NCBI GenBank assembly: GCA_905221605.1
Contig: CAJNDS010002093.1
Span: forward strand, 577,795-617,794
Reading direction: 5' to 3'
DNA: 40,000 nucleotides
DNA from: Symbiodinium natans
Taxonomy: Eukaryota; Sar; Dinophyceae; Suessiales; Symbiodiniaceae
Shown here piece after piece: positions 39,101-40,000 of the stretch. The first letter of the stretch is position 1, and every line of letters begins with the position of its first letter. The position numbers were made by a program, and so were the translations under genes. The notes beneath the pieces are model-generated. The model ran no database searches, was not told where the DNA came from, and saw only the letters and a list, made by a program, of their open reading frames with translations.

Positions 39101-40000
39101 AACCCTAAACCCTCAACGCTAACCCCTCAACCCTAAACCCTAAACCCTAAACCCCAAACCCTAAGCCCTAAACCCTAAACCCTAAACCCTGAGCCCCTGG
39201 TAGCCCGAATCGCTCAGGCATGAGCACCTTCCAGACCTTGTTCAGCGCCGGCGAGCGGAAGAGGCCCCGACTTGCGAGGGCTAAGGGTTTAGGGTTTAGG
39301 GTTTAGGGTTTAGGGTTTAAGGTTTAGGGTTTAGGGTTTAGGGTTTAGGGTTGCCACCGTCAGCCCTGAACTTCCCGCCCGAAACTCCTCGCCGTGTGAA
39401 AGATTTGATTTCCGGCTGAGTGCTTTCGAGTTTAGGGTTTAGGGTGACGGATCGCAATTTGGGCCCGTTAGGGTTTGGGATTAGGGTTTAGGGTTTCGGG
39501 TCTGCGCCGAGACATGATTGAGCTGGGCTGGATGGTCTTAGGTGTAGGCTTGAAGTTTGACAGCAAAGCTTGAACCCGAAGCAAGCTCAAGAAGCCCCGC
39601 CCCCCCTAAACCCCAAACCCCAAACCCTAAACCCTAAACCCCAAACCCCAAACCCTAAATCCTAAACCCTAAAACCCAAACCCGAAAACACCCAAAACAA
39701 CCCAAAAGGCCGCCCCTGCTACGTGTGAAAGCCGACTGCAGCGGATCCGAAACTTGGCGACGTACACCCCAAGTGAATTCCTAGGCCTTCAGGACCCCCT
39801 AAACTCTAAACCCTAAGCCATAAACACTAAAGCCTAAGGAAACCCTGAACCCTAAGCCCCTAAGCCCCTTGTAAACCCTAGACCCTTTTCCTGAAGTTTC
39901 CTGCCACCCACAGCAGGGAGGCTAGAAGCGTTACGCTAAGGAGATCGACGACAACGCCCTCCAGTCAGCCCCGGGCCAAGTTGATTTGGGGGAGGGTTTA
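3245..40000 (+). CDS. Axonemal-type dynein heavy chain, tail region, partial
   Basis: About 48 confident exons from 6451, plus seven weaker ones upstream, splice into the tail (DHC_N1 region) of a dynein heavy chain, the ATPase that drives flagellar bending. Landmarks in order: [30 protein letters not shown]; the [15 protein letters not shown] block; [132 protein letters not shown]. From memory the order and wording are closest to the outer-arm gamma type (DNAH5/DNAH8), but the subclass is not certain. By family knowledge this part assembles with intermediate chains in the axoneme. Linker and AAA motor lie beyond the right edge. By my reading the donors are about 29 GC, 10 GA and 7 GT; all acceptors are AG-G. 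Exons are GC-rich and introns are repeat-filled. Confidence 0.93.
3442..3482 (+). CDS. Possible Pro/Ala-rich linker exon
   Basis: Reads [13 protein letters not shown] between a GACAG acceptor and a GC donor at 3483. If the previous exon ends at 3375 the intron is only 66 bp. Low complexity, so support rests on splice sites and phase. The sequence from 3483 to 4136 is largely non-telomeric; open frames there look accidental, and degenerate CCCTAA repeats begin near 3880. Confidence 0.35.
4137..4202 (+). CDS. Possible acidic linker exon
   Basis: Reads [19 protein letters not shown], then CFE. The acceptor is CGGAG and the donor GT at 4203; an acceptor at 4128 with a GA or GT donor near 4210-4213 is an alternative. 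Typical of a disordered N-terminal segment, no homology. The intron to 4495 holds short TTTAGGG runs. Confidence 0.4.
4496..4531 (+). CDS. Possible acidic linker exon
   Basis: Reads [12 protein letters not shown] in phase with the previous exon, with acceptor GCAAG and a GA donor at 4532. Purine-rich, so the exact end is uncertain. The intron that follows is filled with TTTTAGGG variants. Confidence 0.35.
4776..4802 (+). CDS. Possible Ala-rich micro-exon
   Basis: Reads EIVAATAAA between CACCAG and a GA donor at 4803. Short and low complexity. The 827-bp intron that follows holds TTTAGGG variants, an AT-rich non-repetitive stretch (about 5000-5440), a 22-bp tandem duplication at 5236-5278 and a CCCTAAA array. 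Confidence 0.25.
5480..5608. repeat. CCCTAAA array (C-strand)
   Basis: Near-perfect CCCTAAA copies directly upstream of the exon at 5630. Confidence 0.95.
5630..5704 (+). CDS. Probable exon before the dynein tail
   Basis: Reads [20 protein letters not shown], then SVVFE, after a CCCAG acceptor; the donor is GA at 5705, or an earlier GC at 5685. Codon composition and splice context fit an exon. I do not recognise the sequence, but it sits in phase ahead of the dynein exons. The intron holds TTTAGGG repeats and degenerate copies. Confidence 0.5.
6039..6079 (+). CDS. Possible exon before the dynein tail
   Basis: Follows GGCTCAG, reads [13 protein letters not shown] and ends at a possible GC donor at 6080. 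The amino-acid string is protein-like, but phase agrees with the neighbours only if the previous exon ends at 5684. The intron to 6450 contains CCCTAAA repeats and a three-copy 41-bp tandem repeat at 6279-6400. Confidence 0.3.
6279..6400. repeat. Three-copy 41-bp tandem repeat
   Basis: Units beginning GAAGGGAACCTGAACCCC, GAGGGAACCTGAACCCCT and GAAGGGAACCGACACCCT, each followed by AAGGGAAA and a GGGGAGTA-like end. Diverged copies inside a dynein intron. Confidence 0.75.
6451..6510 (+). CDS. Dynein tail exon EEILGYTL
   Basis: Reads [20 protein letters not shown]. This matches the helix that precedes the G-D/N-V-x-I-x-I-P element of dynein tails, and it joins in phase to the next exon. Acceptor ATCCAG, GC donor at 6511. 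The 392-bp intron is degenerate and perfect CCCTAAA repeat. Confidence 0.75.
6903..6947 (+). CDS. Dynein tail exon [10 protein letters not shown]
   Basis: Reads [15 protein letters not shown], the G-x-V-x-I-x-I-P-x-V-D-L element of dynein tails. GC donor at 6948 (GA at 6951 is possible). The 1.3-kb intron holds a TTTAGGG block, the poly-C-ended element at 7037-7905, a second TTTAGGG block and a CCCTAAA array. Confidence 0.8.
7037..7905. mobile_element. Element with poly-C/poly-G inverted ends
   Basis: Left end: a TGTTGTG stretch, poly-C, TTGTG, poly-C. Right end: poly-G, GCACAA, poly-G, CACAGC, its reverse complement; the ends pair over about 45 bp. The interior carries many direct and inverted copies of a GGCTTATTCCGG-like unit (7480-7600). 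No transposase was seen, so a non-autonomous DNA element is the best guess. It sits between two TTTAGGG blocks. Confidence 0.65.
8108..8195. repeat. CCCTAAA array (C-strand)
   Basis: About 12 perfect copies before the exon at 8271. Confidence 0.95.
8271..8321 (+). CDS. Dynein tail exon SVISVLEQ
   Basis: Reads [17 protein letters not shown], the conserved D-x-x-V-I-x-x-L-E segment. Acceptor GGATAG, GC donor at 8322. The 545-bp intron is G-strand repeat, much of it degenerate. Confidence 0.85.
8867..8920 (+). CDS. Dynein tail exon AVTEWSNII
   Basis: Reads [18 protein letters not shown]; joined to the previous exon it gives the family signature VLE-x-x-V-x-x-W-x-x-x-I. Acceptor GGACAG, GA donor at 8921. 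The intron starts with G-strand repeat and ends with degenerate C-strand repeat. Confidence 0.85.
9347..9370 (+). CDS. Dynein tail micro-exon ESKREPDS
   Basis: A 24-bp exon reading ESKREPDS, between ATTCCAG and a GA donor at 9371. It bridges KVLYEARR to [10 protein letters not shown] with the spacing usual in dyneins. The 1.3-kb intron holds G-strand repeat, a fold-back element at 9638-9737, C-strand repeat and a 600-bp non-repetitive stretch. Confidence 0.65.
9638..9737. mobile_element. MITE-like fold-back element, family A
   Basis: Ends CTGGTGAGCAGGGAATGAGG and the reverse complement CTGGTTCTAGGGAATGAGG pair; the interior shares the ACCCTTTAAGGAGTG core of the copy at 682-825. Confidence 0.65.
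10040..10640 (+). other. Non-repetitive intron stretch with open frames
   Basis: About 600 bp without telomere-type repeat in the intron before the [10 protein letters not shown] exon. Open frames include [18 protein letters not shown], but the splice 9370 to 10676 passes over it in phase. It could be a carried-in gene fragment; no homology recognised. Confidence 0.25.
10676..10738 (+). CDS. Dynein tail exon [10 protein letters not shown]
   Basis: Reads [20 protein letters not shown], then H. The motif A/E-E-I-D/E-F-W-R-x-R is a hallmark of DHC_N1. Acceptor CGCCCAG, GT donor at 10739. The intron is mostly non-repetitive with short repeat runs. Confidence 0.95.
11033..11077 (+). CDS. Dynein tail exon [12 protein letters not shown]
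   Basis: Reads [15 protein letters not shown], the I-x-E-Q-L-x-x-P-x-V segment after the FWRxR motif. Acceptor CCGCAG, GC donor at 11078. The intron has a short G-strand run, then C-strand repeat. Confidence 0.93.
11375..11425 (+). CDS. Dynein tail exon [11 protein letters not shown]
   Basis: Reads [17 protein letters not shown] (family: V-L-E-x-x-x-S-x-Y-x-x-x-F). Acceptor TGGCCAG, GC donor at 11426. The 807-bp intron holds CCCCAAA/CCCTAAA repeats, non-repetitive sequence around 11640-11900 and a long CT tract before the next exon. Confidence 0.93.
12044..12232 (+). repeat. Long CT tract before an acceptor
   Basis: Almost 190 bp of (CT)n and C/T-rich sequence run into the CCCAG acceptor of the exon at 12233. 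It would act as an unusually long polypyrimidine tract. Open frames on either strand here are low-complexity by-products. Confidence 0.9.
12233..12274 (+). CDS. Dynein tail exon DQFGSLQQM
   Basis: Reads [14 protein letters not shown]. The GA donor at 12275 is chosen because the join restores [13 protein letters not shown], the conserved AKDNVKFL motif. The intron is CCCTAAA/CCCCAAA repeat. Confidence 0.92.
12496..12524 (+). CDS. Dynein tail micro-exon DNVKFLTTL
   Basis: A 29-bp exon, DNVKFLTTL plus two bases of a Glu codon. A GC donor at 12525 splits the codon and the next exon completes LERHF. The 975-bp intron holds G-strand repeat, an AACCG-rich fold-back region at 12818-13000 and C-strand repeat. 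Confidence 0.94.
12818..13000. repeat. AACCG-rich fold-back region
   Basis: Direct and inverted copies of CCGGAACCGC, GGAACCGTTC and CGGTTCCGAG crowd this stretch. Probably a decayed fold-back element; ends not defined. Confidence 0.45.
13500..13545 (+). CDS. Dynein tail exon RHFKSLATG
   Basis: Reads [15 protein letters not shown]; acceptor ATTCAG, GC donor at 13546. The 1.1-kb intron runs G-strand repeat, C-strand repeat, G-strand repeat, a non-repetitive stretch (14115-14390) and then a CCCTAGAA array. Confidence 0.94.
14404..14596. repeat. CCCTAGAA variant array
   Basis: About 22 units of the 8-bp variant CCCTAGAA, with a few CCCCAGAA and CCCTACAA. Found only in this intron, which points to local amplification of a mutated unit. 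Confidence 0.95.
14682..14717 (+). CDS. Dynein tail exon [12 protein letters not shown]
   Basis: Reads [12 protein letters not shown]; with the next exon it gives [15 protein letters not shown], a strongly conserved tail motif. Acceptor TGGTCAG, GT donor at 14718. The intron has G-strand repeat first, then degenerate C-strand repeat. Confidence 0.96.
15147..15181 (+). CDS. Dynein tail exon [11 protein letters not shown]
   Basis: Reads [11 protein letters not shown] plus two bases of a Lys codon (family: W-I-I-S-R-x-Y-N-T/S-D). Acceptor TGTAAG, GC donor at 15182. Short intron, G-strand then C-strand repeat. Confidence 0.97.
15464..15518 (+). CDS. Dynein tail exon [10 protein letters not shown]
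   Basis: Reads [18 protein letters not shown] after completing the split Lys codon. Acceptor CGGAG, GA donor at 15519. The intron holds a fold-back-like segment at 15539-15655, a G-strand block and a CCCTATAAA array. Confidence 0.96.
15539..15655. mobile_element. Possible fold-back element
   Basis: TTGGCTAAGTAGCTGAG at the left is partly matched by the reverse complement of TTAGCAACTAAGTTGG at the right; ACTTTTGG and CACTTTTTGG strings lie inside. Low-identity ends. Confidence 0.35.
15849..15957. repeat. CCCTATAAA variant array
   Basis: Nine-base units CCCTATAAA alternating with CCCTAAAAA, unique to this intron. Confidence 0.93.
15973..16017 (+). CDS. Dynein tail exon EQININQIL
   Basis: Reads [15 protein letters not shown], acceptor GCCCAG, GC donor at 16018. 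The 1.1-kb intron holds a CCCTAAA array, degenerate repeats and a non-repetitive insert with an RdRp-like motif (separate entry). Confidence 0.93.
16053..16165. repeat. CCCTAAA array (C-strand)
   Basis: About 15 copies shortly after the GC donor at 16018; here the C-strand comes first, against the usual order. Confidence 0.95.
16587..16853 (+). pseudogene. Possible endogenous RNA-virus RdRp fragment in an intron
   Basis: A non-repetitive GC-rich island inside a dynein intron. The open frame ends at a TAG at 16851 and contains [17 protein letters not shown], coded from about 16720. The spacing D-x(4)-D followed by a small residue and SP is that of motif A of positive-strand RNA virus RNA-dependent RNA polymerases. 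About 30 residues upstream, a basic stretch lies in another frame; it could be remains of motif F if the copy is frameshifted. No GDD (motif C) or motif B is visible downstream, so at most a broken fragment is present. Endogenous RNA-virus fragments are known from symbiotic dinoflagellate genomes. Chance similarity of a short motif is the main alternative. Confidence 0.3.
17137..17174 (+). CDS. Dynein tail exon [12 protein letters not shown]
   Basis: Reads [12 protein letters not shown] plus two bases of a Glu codon. A GA donor at 17175 gives NALEKWNEIYL on joining, the expected L-x-x-W-x-x-x-Y spacing. The intron alternates G- and C-strand repeat and contains a copy of the start of the next exon at 17831-17857. 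Confidence 0.92.
17919..17980 (+). CDS. Dynein tail exon [12 protein letters not shown]
   Basis: Reads [20 protein letters not shown] plus one base of an Arg codon. A GC donor at 17981 completes R-WDFDR in the next exon. The first bases of this exon are repeated 83 bp upstream. The intron is non-repetitive then degenerate CCCTCAAA. Confidence 0.96.
18260..18305 (+). CDS. Dynein tail exon WDFDRALLF
   Basis: Reads [14 protein letters not shown], the family motif R-W-x-F-D-R-x-x-L-F. A GT donor at 18306 splits a Met codon. The intron has G-strand repeat, then C-strand repeat and a duplicate of the next exon's start at 18720. Confidence 0.97.
18797..18844 (+). CDS. Dynein tail exon [13 protein letters not shown]
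   Basis: Reads [15 protein letters not shown] plus two bases of a Gln codon; GC donor at 18845. The acceptor region and first part of the exon also occur 71 bp upstream. The intron holds a G-strand run and a 220-bp perfect CCCTAAA array. Confidence 0.96.
19159..19381. repeat. Longest perfect CCCTAAA array
   Basis: About 31 uninterrupted CCCTAAA copies ending 8 bp before the acceptor of the FLGPELK exon. Confidence 0.98.
19391..19443 (+). CDS. Dynein tail exon [14 protein letters not shown]
   Basis: Reads [17 protein letters not shown]; GPELKxVTGD is diagnostic of dynein tails. GC donor at 19444 with one base over. The 890-bp intron is G-strand repeat and T/G-rich sequence, then a C-strand array at 20177-20290. 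Confidence 0.98.
20177..20290. repeat. CCCTAAA array (C-strand)
   Basis: About 16 copies followed by CCCTCAA variants before the exon at 20334. Confidence 0.96.
20334..20381 (+). CDS. Dynein tail exon [11 protein letters not shown]
   Basis: Reads [15 protein letters not shown] after completing a Gly codon; GT donor at 20382 splits an Arg codon. The intron holds G-strand repeats and a degenerate dispersed repeat at about 20640-20800. Confidence 0.95.
20640..20800 (+). repeat. Dispersed repeat, coding-like translation
   Basis: Translates as [16 protein letters not shown] followed by hydrophobic strings. This recalls a family of dispersed repeats that gives false hydrophobic ORFs in Symbiodiniaceae annotations (from memory). 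A related copy lies on the minus strand at 26985-27075. Confidence 0.45.
21044..21104 (+). CDS. Dynein tail exon [13 protein letters not shown]
   Basis: Reads [19 protein letters not shown] plus two bases of an Arg codon. GC donor at 21105. The 1.06-kb intron carries repeated AAATAGTACC strings, a copy of the donor edge at 21347 and both strands of the telomere-type repeat. Confidence 0.95.
22163..22210 (+). CDS. Dynein tail exon [13 protein letters not shown]
   Basis: Reads [15 protein letters not shown] plus two bases of a Leu codon; acceptor GCCAG, GC donor at 22211. The intron starts with an 8-10-bp TTAGGA-type tandem (22245-22350), then C-strand degenerate repeat. Confidence 0.95.
22795..22828 (+). 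CDS. Dynein tail micro-exon NLRSAE
   Basis: A 34-bp exon reading [11 protein letters not shown]; with the next exon it gives [15 protein letters not shown], diagnostic of dynein tails. GC donor at 22829. Intron G-strand first, then C-strand. Confidence 0.97.
23363..23405 (+). CDS. Dynein tail exon [11 protein letters not shown]
   Basis: Reads [14 protein letters not shown] plus one base of an Arg codon; acceptor TTGTCAG, GC donor at 23406. The intron mixes G- and C-strand repeat with T/G-rich unique sequence. Confidence 0.97.
24076..24132 (+). CDS. Dynein tail exon [13 protein letters not shown]
   Basis: Reads [18 protein letters not shown] and one base of a Gly codon. GC donor at 24133. 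The intron has a G-strand run, a perfect 88-bp tandem duplication at 24286-24462, poly-C and a C-strand array. Confidence 0.96.
24286..24462. repeat. Perfect 88-bp tandem duplication
   Basis: Two apparently identical copies, each starting AACCCTAAACCCTGACC and ending GATCCTCTACAA, stand head to tail, followed by poly-C. Each copy starts with telomere-type repeat. Confidence 0.95.
24648..24780. repeat. CCCTAAA array (C-strand)
   Basis: About 19 copies, then poly-C, directly before the acceptor of the exon at 24799. Confidence 0.97.
24799..24842 (+). CDS. Dynein tail exon [11 protein letters not shown]
   Basis: Reads [14 protein letters not shown]; acceptor TCCGAG lies directly after poly-C and a CCCTAAA array. 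GA donor at 24843, phase 0. The intron ends in a 130-bp C-strand array. Confidence 0.94.
25145..25277. repeat. CCCTAAA array (C-strand)
   Basis: Near-perfect array before the NPPISK exon. Confidence 0.96.
25337..25390 (+). CDS. Dynein tail exon [13 protein letters not shown]
   Basis: Reads [18 protein letters not shown] (family: N-P-P-x-x-x-x-x-P-P-x-A-G-A-I-x-W). GC donor at 25391. The exon end and donor are repeated at 25525-25547 across a TTTAGGG array. The 1-kb intron also has non-repetitive sequence (25670-26080) and a C-strand array. Confidence 0.97.
25410..25485. repeat. TTTAGGG array between exon-edge copies
   Basis: About 11 copies directly after the GC donor; the exon end and donor recur on the far side at 25525-25547. 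Confidence 0.96.
26264..26378. repeat. CCCTAAA array with CCCTAAG neighbour
   Basis: About 16 CCCTAAA copies preceded by a block of CCCTAAG (26205-26265), before the exon at 26401. Confidence 0.96.
26401..26462 (+). CDS. Dynein tail exon [12 protein letters not shown]
   Basis: Reads [20 protein letters not shown] plus two bases of a Leu codon; W-ARS-x-F-x-R-I/A-K-x-P-I is conserved in dyneins. GT donor at 26463. The 878-bp intron: G-strand repeat, C-strand repeat, then two dispersed elements at 26936-27316. Confidence 0.97.
26936..27100 (-). repeat. Dispersed repeat, coding-like translation
   Basis: On the minus strand reads [20 protein letters not shown], the same hydrophobic pattern as the repeat at 20640-20800. 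Not considered a gene. Confidence 0.45.
27104..27236. mobile_element. MITE-like fold-back element, family C
   Basis: Starts AGGTTCATGGTACTTATTAA and ends with its near inverse, AGTAAGCACCATGAACCTCC. The interior has CTGTACTT and AAGTACAG strings and AGGGGCTCATAAGTGGG. The right half is repeated at 27237-27316. Confidence 0.8.
27237..27316. mobile_element. Second half-copy of family C
   Basis: Repeats the right half of the preceding element (GCCATATTAGGGCACTTGAG to the ACCATGAACCTCC end). Confidence 0.8.
27341..27374 (+). CDS. Dynein tail micro-exon LPEGQNACK
   Basis: Reads [11 protein letters not shown] after completing Leu; acceptor TCTCGAG, GA donor at 27375. The spacing from MPHL to the next exon fits the family. 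The intron is a C-strand array plus 90 bp of unique sequence. Confidence 0.9.
27593..27628 (+). CDS. Dynein tail exon [12 protein letters not shown]
   Basis: Reads [12 protein letters not shown]. The GC donor at 27629 is chosen because the join gives [10 protein letters not shown], the family E-Y-E-x-x-L-F-x-x-W. The 964-bp intron has G-strand runs, unique sequence and a CCCCAAA array. Confidence 0.94.
28328..28575. repeat. CCCCAAA/CCCTAAA mixed array
   Basis: About 34 units, many of them CCCCAAA, in irregular alternation, ending before the exon at 28593. Confidence 0.95.
28593..28675 (+). CDS. Dynein tail exon [11 protein letters not shown]
   Basis: Reads [20 protein letters not shown] and then KHPGIDR with two bases over. 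GC donor at 28676. The 829-bp intron has a short G-strand run, then mainly non-repetitive T/G-rich sequence. Confidence 0.94.
29505..29562 (+). CDS. Dynein tail exon AYKVNFAK
   Basis: Reads [22 protein letters not shown] followed by [10 protein letters not shown] in the next exon is diagnostic. GA donor at 29563. The intron is C-strand repeat with CCGTAAA and CCCCTAA variants. Confidence 0.96.
30045..30113 (+). CDS. Dynein tail exon [12 protein letters not shown]
   Basis: Reads [20 protein letters not shown], then PHT. L[10 protein letters not shown] is among the most conserved tail motifs. GC donor at 30114, directly followed by poly-G and a TTTGGGG array. The intron's right part is unique sequence and C-strand repeat. 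Confidence 0.98.
30117..30350. repeat. Poly-G and TTTGGGG variant array
   Basis: Poly-G lies four bases past the GC donor; then about 30 units, mostly TTTGGGG with some TTTAGGG. Confidence 0.96.
30823..30858 (+). CDS. Dynein tail exon [12 protein letters not shown]
   Basis: Reads [12 protein letters not shown] (family: A-x-N-V-A-L-Q-E-x-x-x-K). Acceptor GCAGCAG, GC donor at 30859. The 865-bp intron has about 230 bp of unique T-rich sequence, then C-strand arrays with one G-strand run between. Confidence 0.94.
31490..31708. repeat. CCCTAAA array (C-strand)
   Basis: About 30 copies with few variants ending just before the exon at 31724. Confidence 0.97.
31724..31806 (+). CDS. Dynein tail exon [14 protein letters not shown]
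   Basis: Reads [20 protein letters not shown], then SPVQQPA and two bases over. GC donor at 31807. The 839-bp intron is G-strand repeat, unique sequence (32110-32460) and C-strand repeat. Confidence 0.94.
32646..32689 (+). CDS. Dynein tail exon [12 protein letters not shown]
   Basis: Reads [14 protein letters not shown] plus one base of a Ser codon. GT donor at 32690 gives [11 protein letters not shown] on joining, the expected L-x-P-G-L-x-x-L-x-W. The 1.26-kb intron holds G-strand then C-strand repeat and unique stretches, one with an 86-codon open frame. Confidence 0.94.
33408..33502. repeat. CCCTAAA array (C-strand)
   Basis: About 13 perfect copies in the middle of an intron, next to the unassigned open frame. 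Confidence 0.96.
33486..33788 (+). other. Unassigned open frame inside an intron
   Basis: From about 33510 a frame stays open to a TGA at 33786. It includes [19 protein letters not shown] and a short Cys/His-containing stretch, and ends in degenerate telomere-type repeat. It does not match dynein and is bypassed by the phase-correct splice 32689 to 33947. It may be a gene fragment carried in by insertion, or chance; nothing was recognised. Confidence 0.2.
33947..34002 (+). CDS. Dynein tail exon [13 protein letters not shown]
   Basis: Reads [18 protein letters not shown], the conserved P-G-L-x-x-L-x-W-x-S-x-x-I-x-x-F-I block. GC donor at 34003. The 935-bp intron starts with degenerate G-strand repeat (TTTAGGGG/TTTAGGAG), then a CT microsatellite and more repeat. 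Confidence 0.97.
34480..34630. repeat. CT-rich microsatellite
   Basis: (CT)n with TCGC and CCCT interruptions. The open frames on both strands here (Ser/Leu/Arg or Glu/Arg/Ser-rich) are low-complexity and not genes. Confidence 0.95.
34938..35000 (+). CDS. Dynein tail exon [14 protein letters not shown]
   Basis: Reads [20 protein letters not shown], then E. Acceptor TCAGAG, GA donor at 35001. The 692-bp intron has G-strand repeat, a CT microsatellite at 35188-35263 and unique sequence. Confidence 0.93.
35188..35263. repeat. CT microsatellite
   Basis: (CT)n with TCGCCGTC interruptions inside a dynein intron. Confidence 0.95.
35693..35742 (+). CDS. Dynein tail exon [13 protein letters not shown]
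   Basis: Reads [16 protein letters not shown] plus two bases of an Arg codon; acceptor CGGTCAG, GC donor at 35743. The intron contains a short inverted pair (CTAGGGTATA and TATACCCTAA) around degenerate C-strand repeat. Confidence 0.94.
36132..36194 (+). CDS. Dynein tail exon [13 protein letters not shown]
   Basis: Reads [20 protein letters not shown] plus two bases of an Arg codon. GC donor at 36195, next to a C-rich tract. The short intron is degenerate C-strand repeat. Confidence 0.92.
36461..36490 (+). CDS. Dynein tail micro-exon HRLAQLDDL
   Basis: A 30-bp exon, HRLAQLDDL plus two bases of a Val codon; GA donor at 36491 gives [14 protein letters not shown]. The intron opens with a 230-bp TTTAGGG array and then unique sequence. 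Confidence 0.94.
36522..36755. repeat. TTTAGGG array (G-strand)
   Basis: About 33 copies starting about 30 bp after the GA donor of the HRLAQLDDL exon. Confidence 0.97.
37057..37099 (+). CDS. Dynein tail exon [14 protein letters not shown]
   Basis: Reads [14 protein letters not shown] (family: Y-x-x-I-G-x-x-L-x-K-I-E). Acceptor GCTAAG, GC donor at 37100. The 837-bp intron has repeats of both strands and a fold-back element at 37680-37862. Confidence 0.97.
37680..37862. mobile_element. MITE-like element, family C
   Basis: Begins GAAGTTCATGGTACTTACTA, contains five or six CTGTACTTA-type units and the GGGCACTTAAGGGGCCCATA core. The right terminus is lost where CCCTAAA repeat begins. Confidence 0.75.
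37937..37983 (+). CDS. Dynein tail exon [14 protein letters not shown]
   Basis: Reads [15 protein letters not shown] plus two bases of a Glu codon. GT donor at 37984 gives MAE-YYHYWE. The short intron is a C-strand array plus unique sequence. Confidence 0.96.
38261..38319 (+). CDS. Dynein tail exon [13 protein letters not shown]
   Basis: Reads [19 protein letters not shown] plus one base of a Gly codon; Y-Y-x-Y-W-E-x-x-I-x-x-A-I/L is diagnostic. GC donor at 38320. The 898-bp intron includes a dispersed element interrupted by a TTTAGGG array. Confidence 0.98.
38672..38860. mobile_element. Family C element split by a TTTAGGG array
   Basis: Left end GGAGGTTCAGGGTACTTG is separated from the CTGTACTTATAACTG and GGGCACTTAAGGGGCTTATA core by about 73 bp of TTTAGGG repeat (38701-38773). 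The array therefore arose inside, and after, the element. Confidence 0.8.
39218..39263 (+). CDS. Dynein tail exon [14 protein letters not shown]
   Basis: Reads [14 protein letters not shown] plus two bases of an Arg codon. GC donor at 39264. Intron G-strand first, then C-strand. Confidence 0.93.
39709..39792 (+). CDS. Dynein tail exon [12 protein letters not shown], possible frameshift
   Basis: Reads [14 protein letters not shown], then in the same frame drifts to a TAG. From 39754, shifted by two bases, the reading [13 protein letters not shown] matches the expected continuation (P-S-x-x-E-F) and ends at a GA donor at 39793. A one-base insertion or two-base deletion between 39749 and 39753, in the genome or the assembly, would explain it. 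Confidence 0.8.
39941..39967 (+). CDS. Probable dynein tail micro-exon
   Basis: Reads EIDDNALQS after a GCTAAG acceptor, with a GC donor at 39968. Phase 0 fits the previous exon. Too short to recognise with certainty. Confidence 0.5.

Noticed and set aside
1-40000. tRNA, rRNA or other structured RNA genes
   Set aside because: None recognised on either strand by eye; short or diverged ones cannot be excluded.

Overview
The window reads as nuclear DNA of a dinoflagellate. Four things point there. (1) An RCC1-like repeat protein with the DGSVVTWG...GGDSSAV...IQAT pattern lies at the left end; this type of repeat is very common in Symbiodiniaceae and their relatives (recalled, not searched). (2) The splice sites are dinoflagellate-like: donors are mostly GC or GA, rarely GT, and nearly every acceptor is AG followed by G. 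(3) TTTAGGG/CCCTAAA, the plant-type telomere unit also used by dinoflagellates, fills almost every intron. (4) All recognisable coding sequence is on one strand. The genus cannot be fixed from the sequence.

Layout. At 272-1856 (perhaps to 2781) are four or five exons of a partial RCC1-like repeat gene. At 3245-6079 are several short, charged or low-complexity exons that chain in frame and may be the N-terminus of the next gene. From 6451 to the right edge runs a dynein heavy chain gene on the + strand. I could read 48 consecutive small exons (24-84 bp, mean about 50 bp, about 2.4 kb coding in 33.5 kb) that encode the conserved tail (DHC_N1) of an axonemal-type heavy chain. Exon phases agree at every confident junction, so the chain reads through about 46 introns with only one reading-frame problem, in the next-to-last exon. 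The motor (AAA) part must lie beyond the right edge.

The rest is intron. Intron sequence is a mosaic of (TTTAGGG)n on the donor side and (CCCTAAA)n on the acceptor side, locally homogenised variant arrays (CCCTAGAA, CCCTATAAA, CCCCAAA), and fold-back elements of the MITE type in at least four families. Added to these are CT microsatellites and a few non-repetitive inserts. One insert at 16587-16853 carries a motif resembling motif A of an RNA virus RdRp and may be an endogenous viral fragment.

The most unusual pattern is the way telomere-type blocks sit against splice sites. In several introns a copy of the exon edge (23-54 bp with the splice site) is repeated on the far side of a telomere-type block. 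Most introns with both strands of the repeat have the G-strand first and the C-strand last, so the transcript could fold into a stem that brings the splice sites together. Together these suggest introns built or enlarged by insertion of telomeric repeats.
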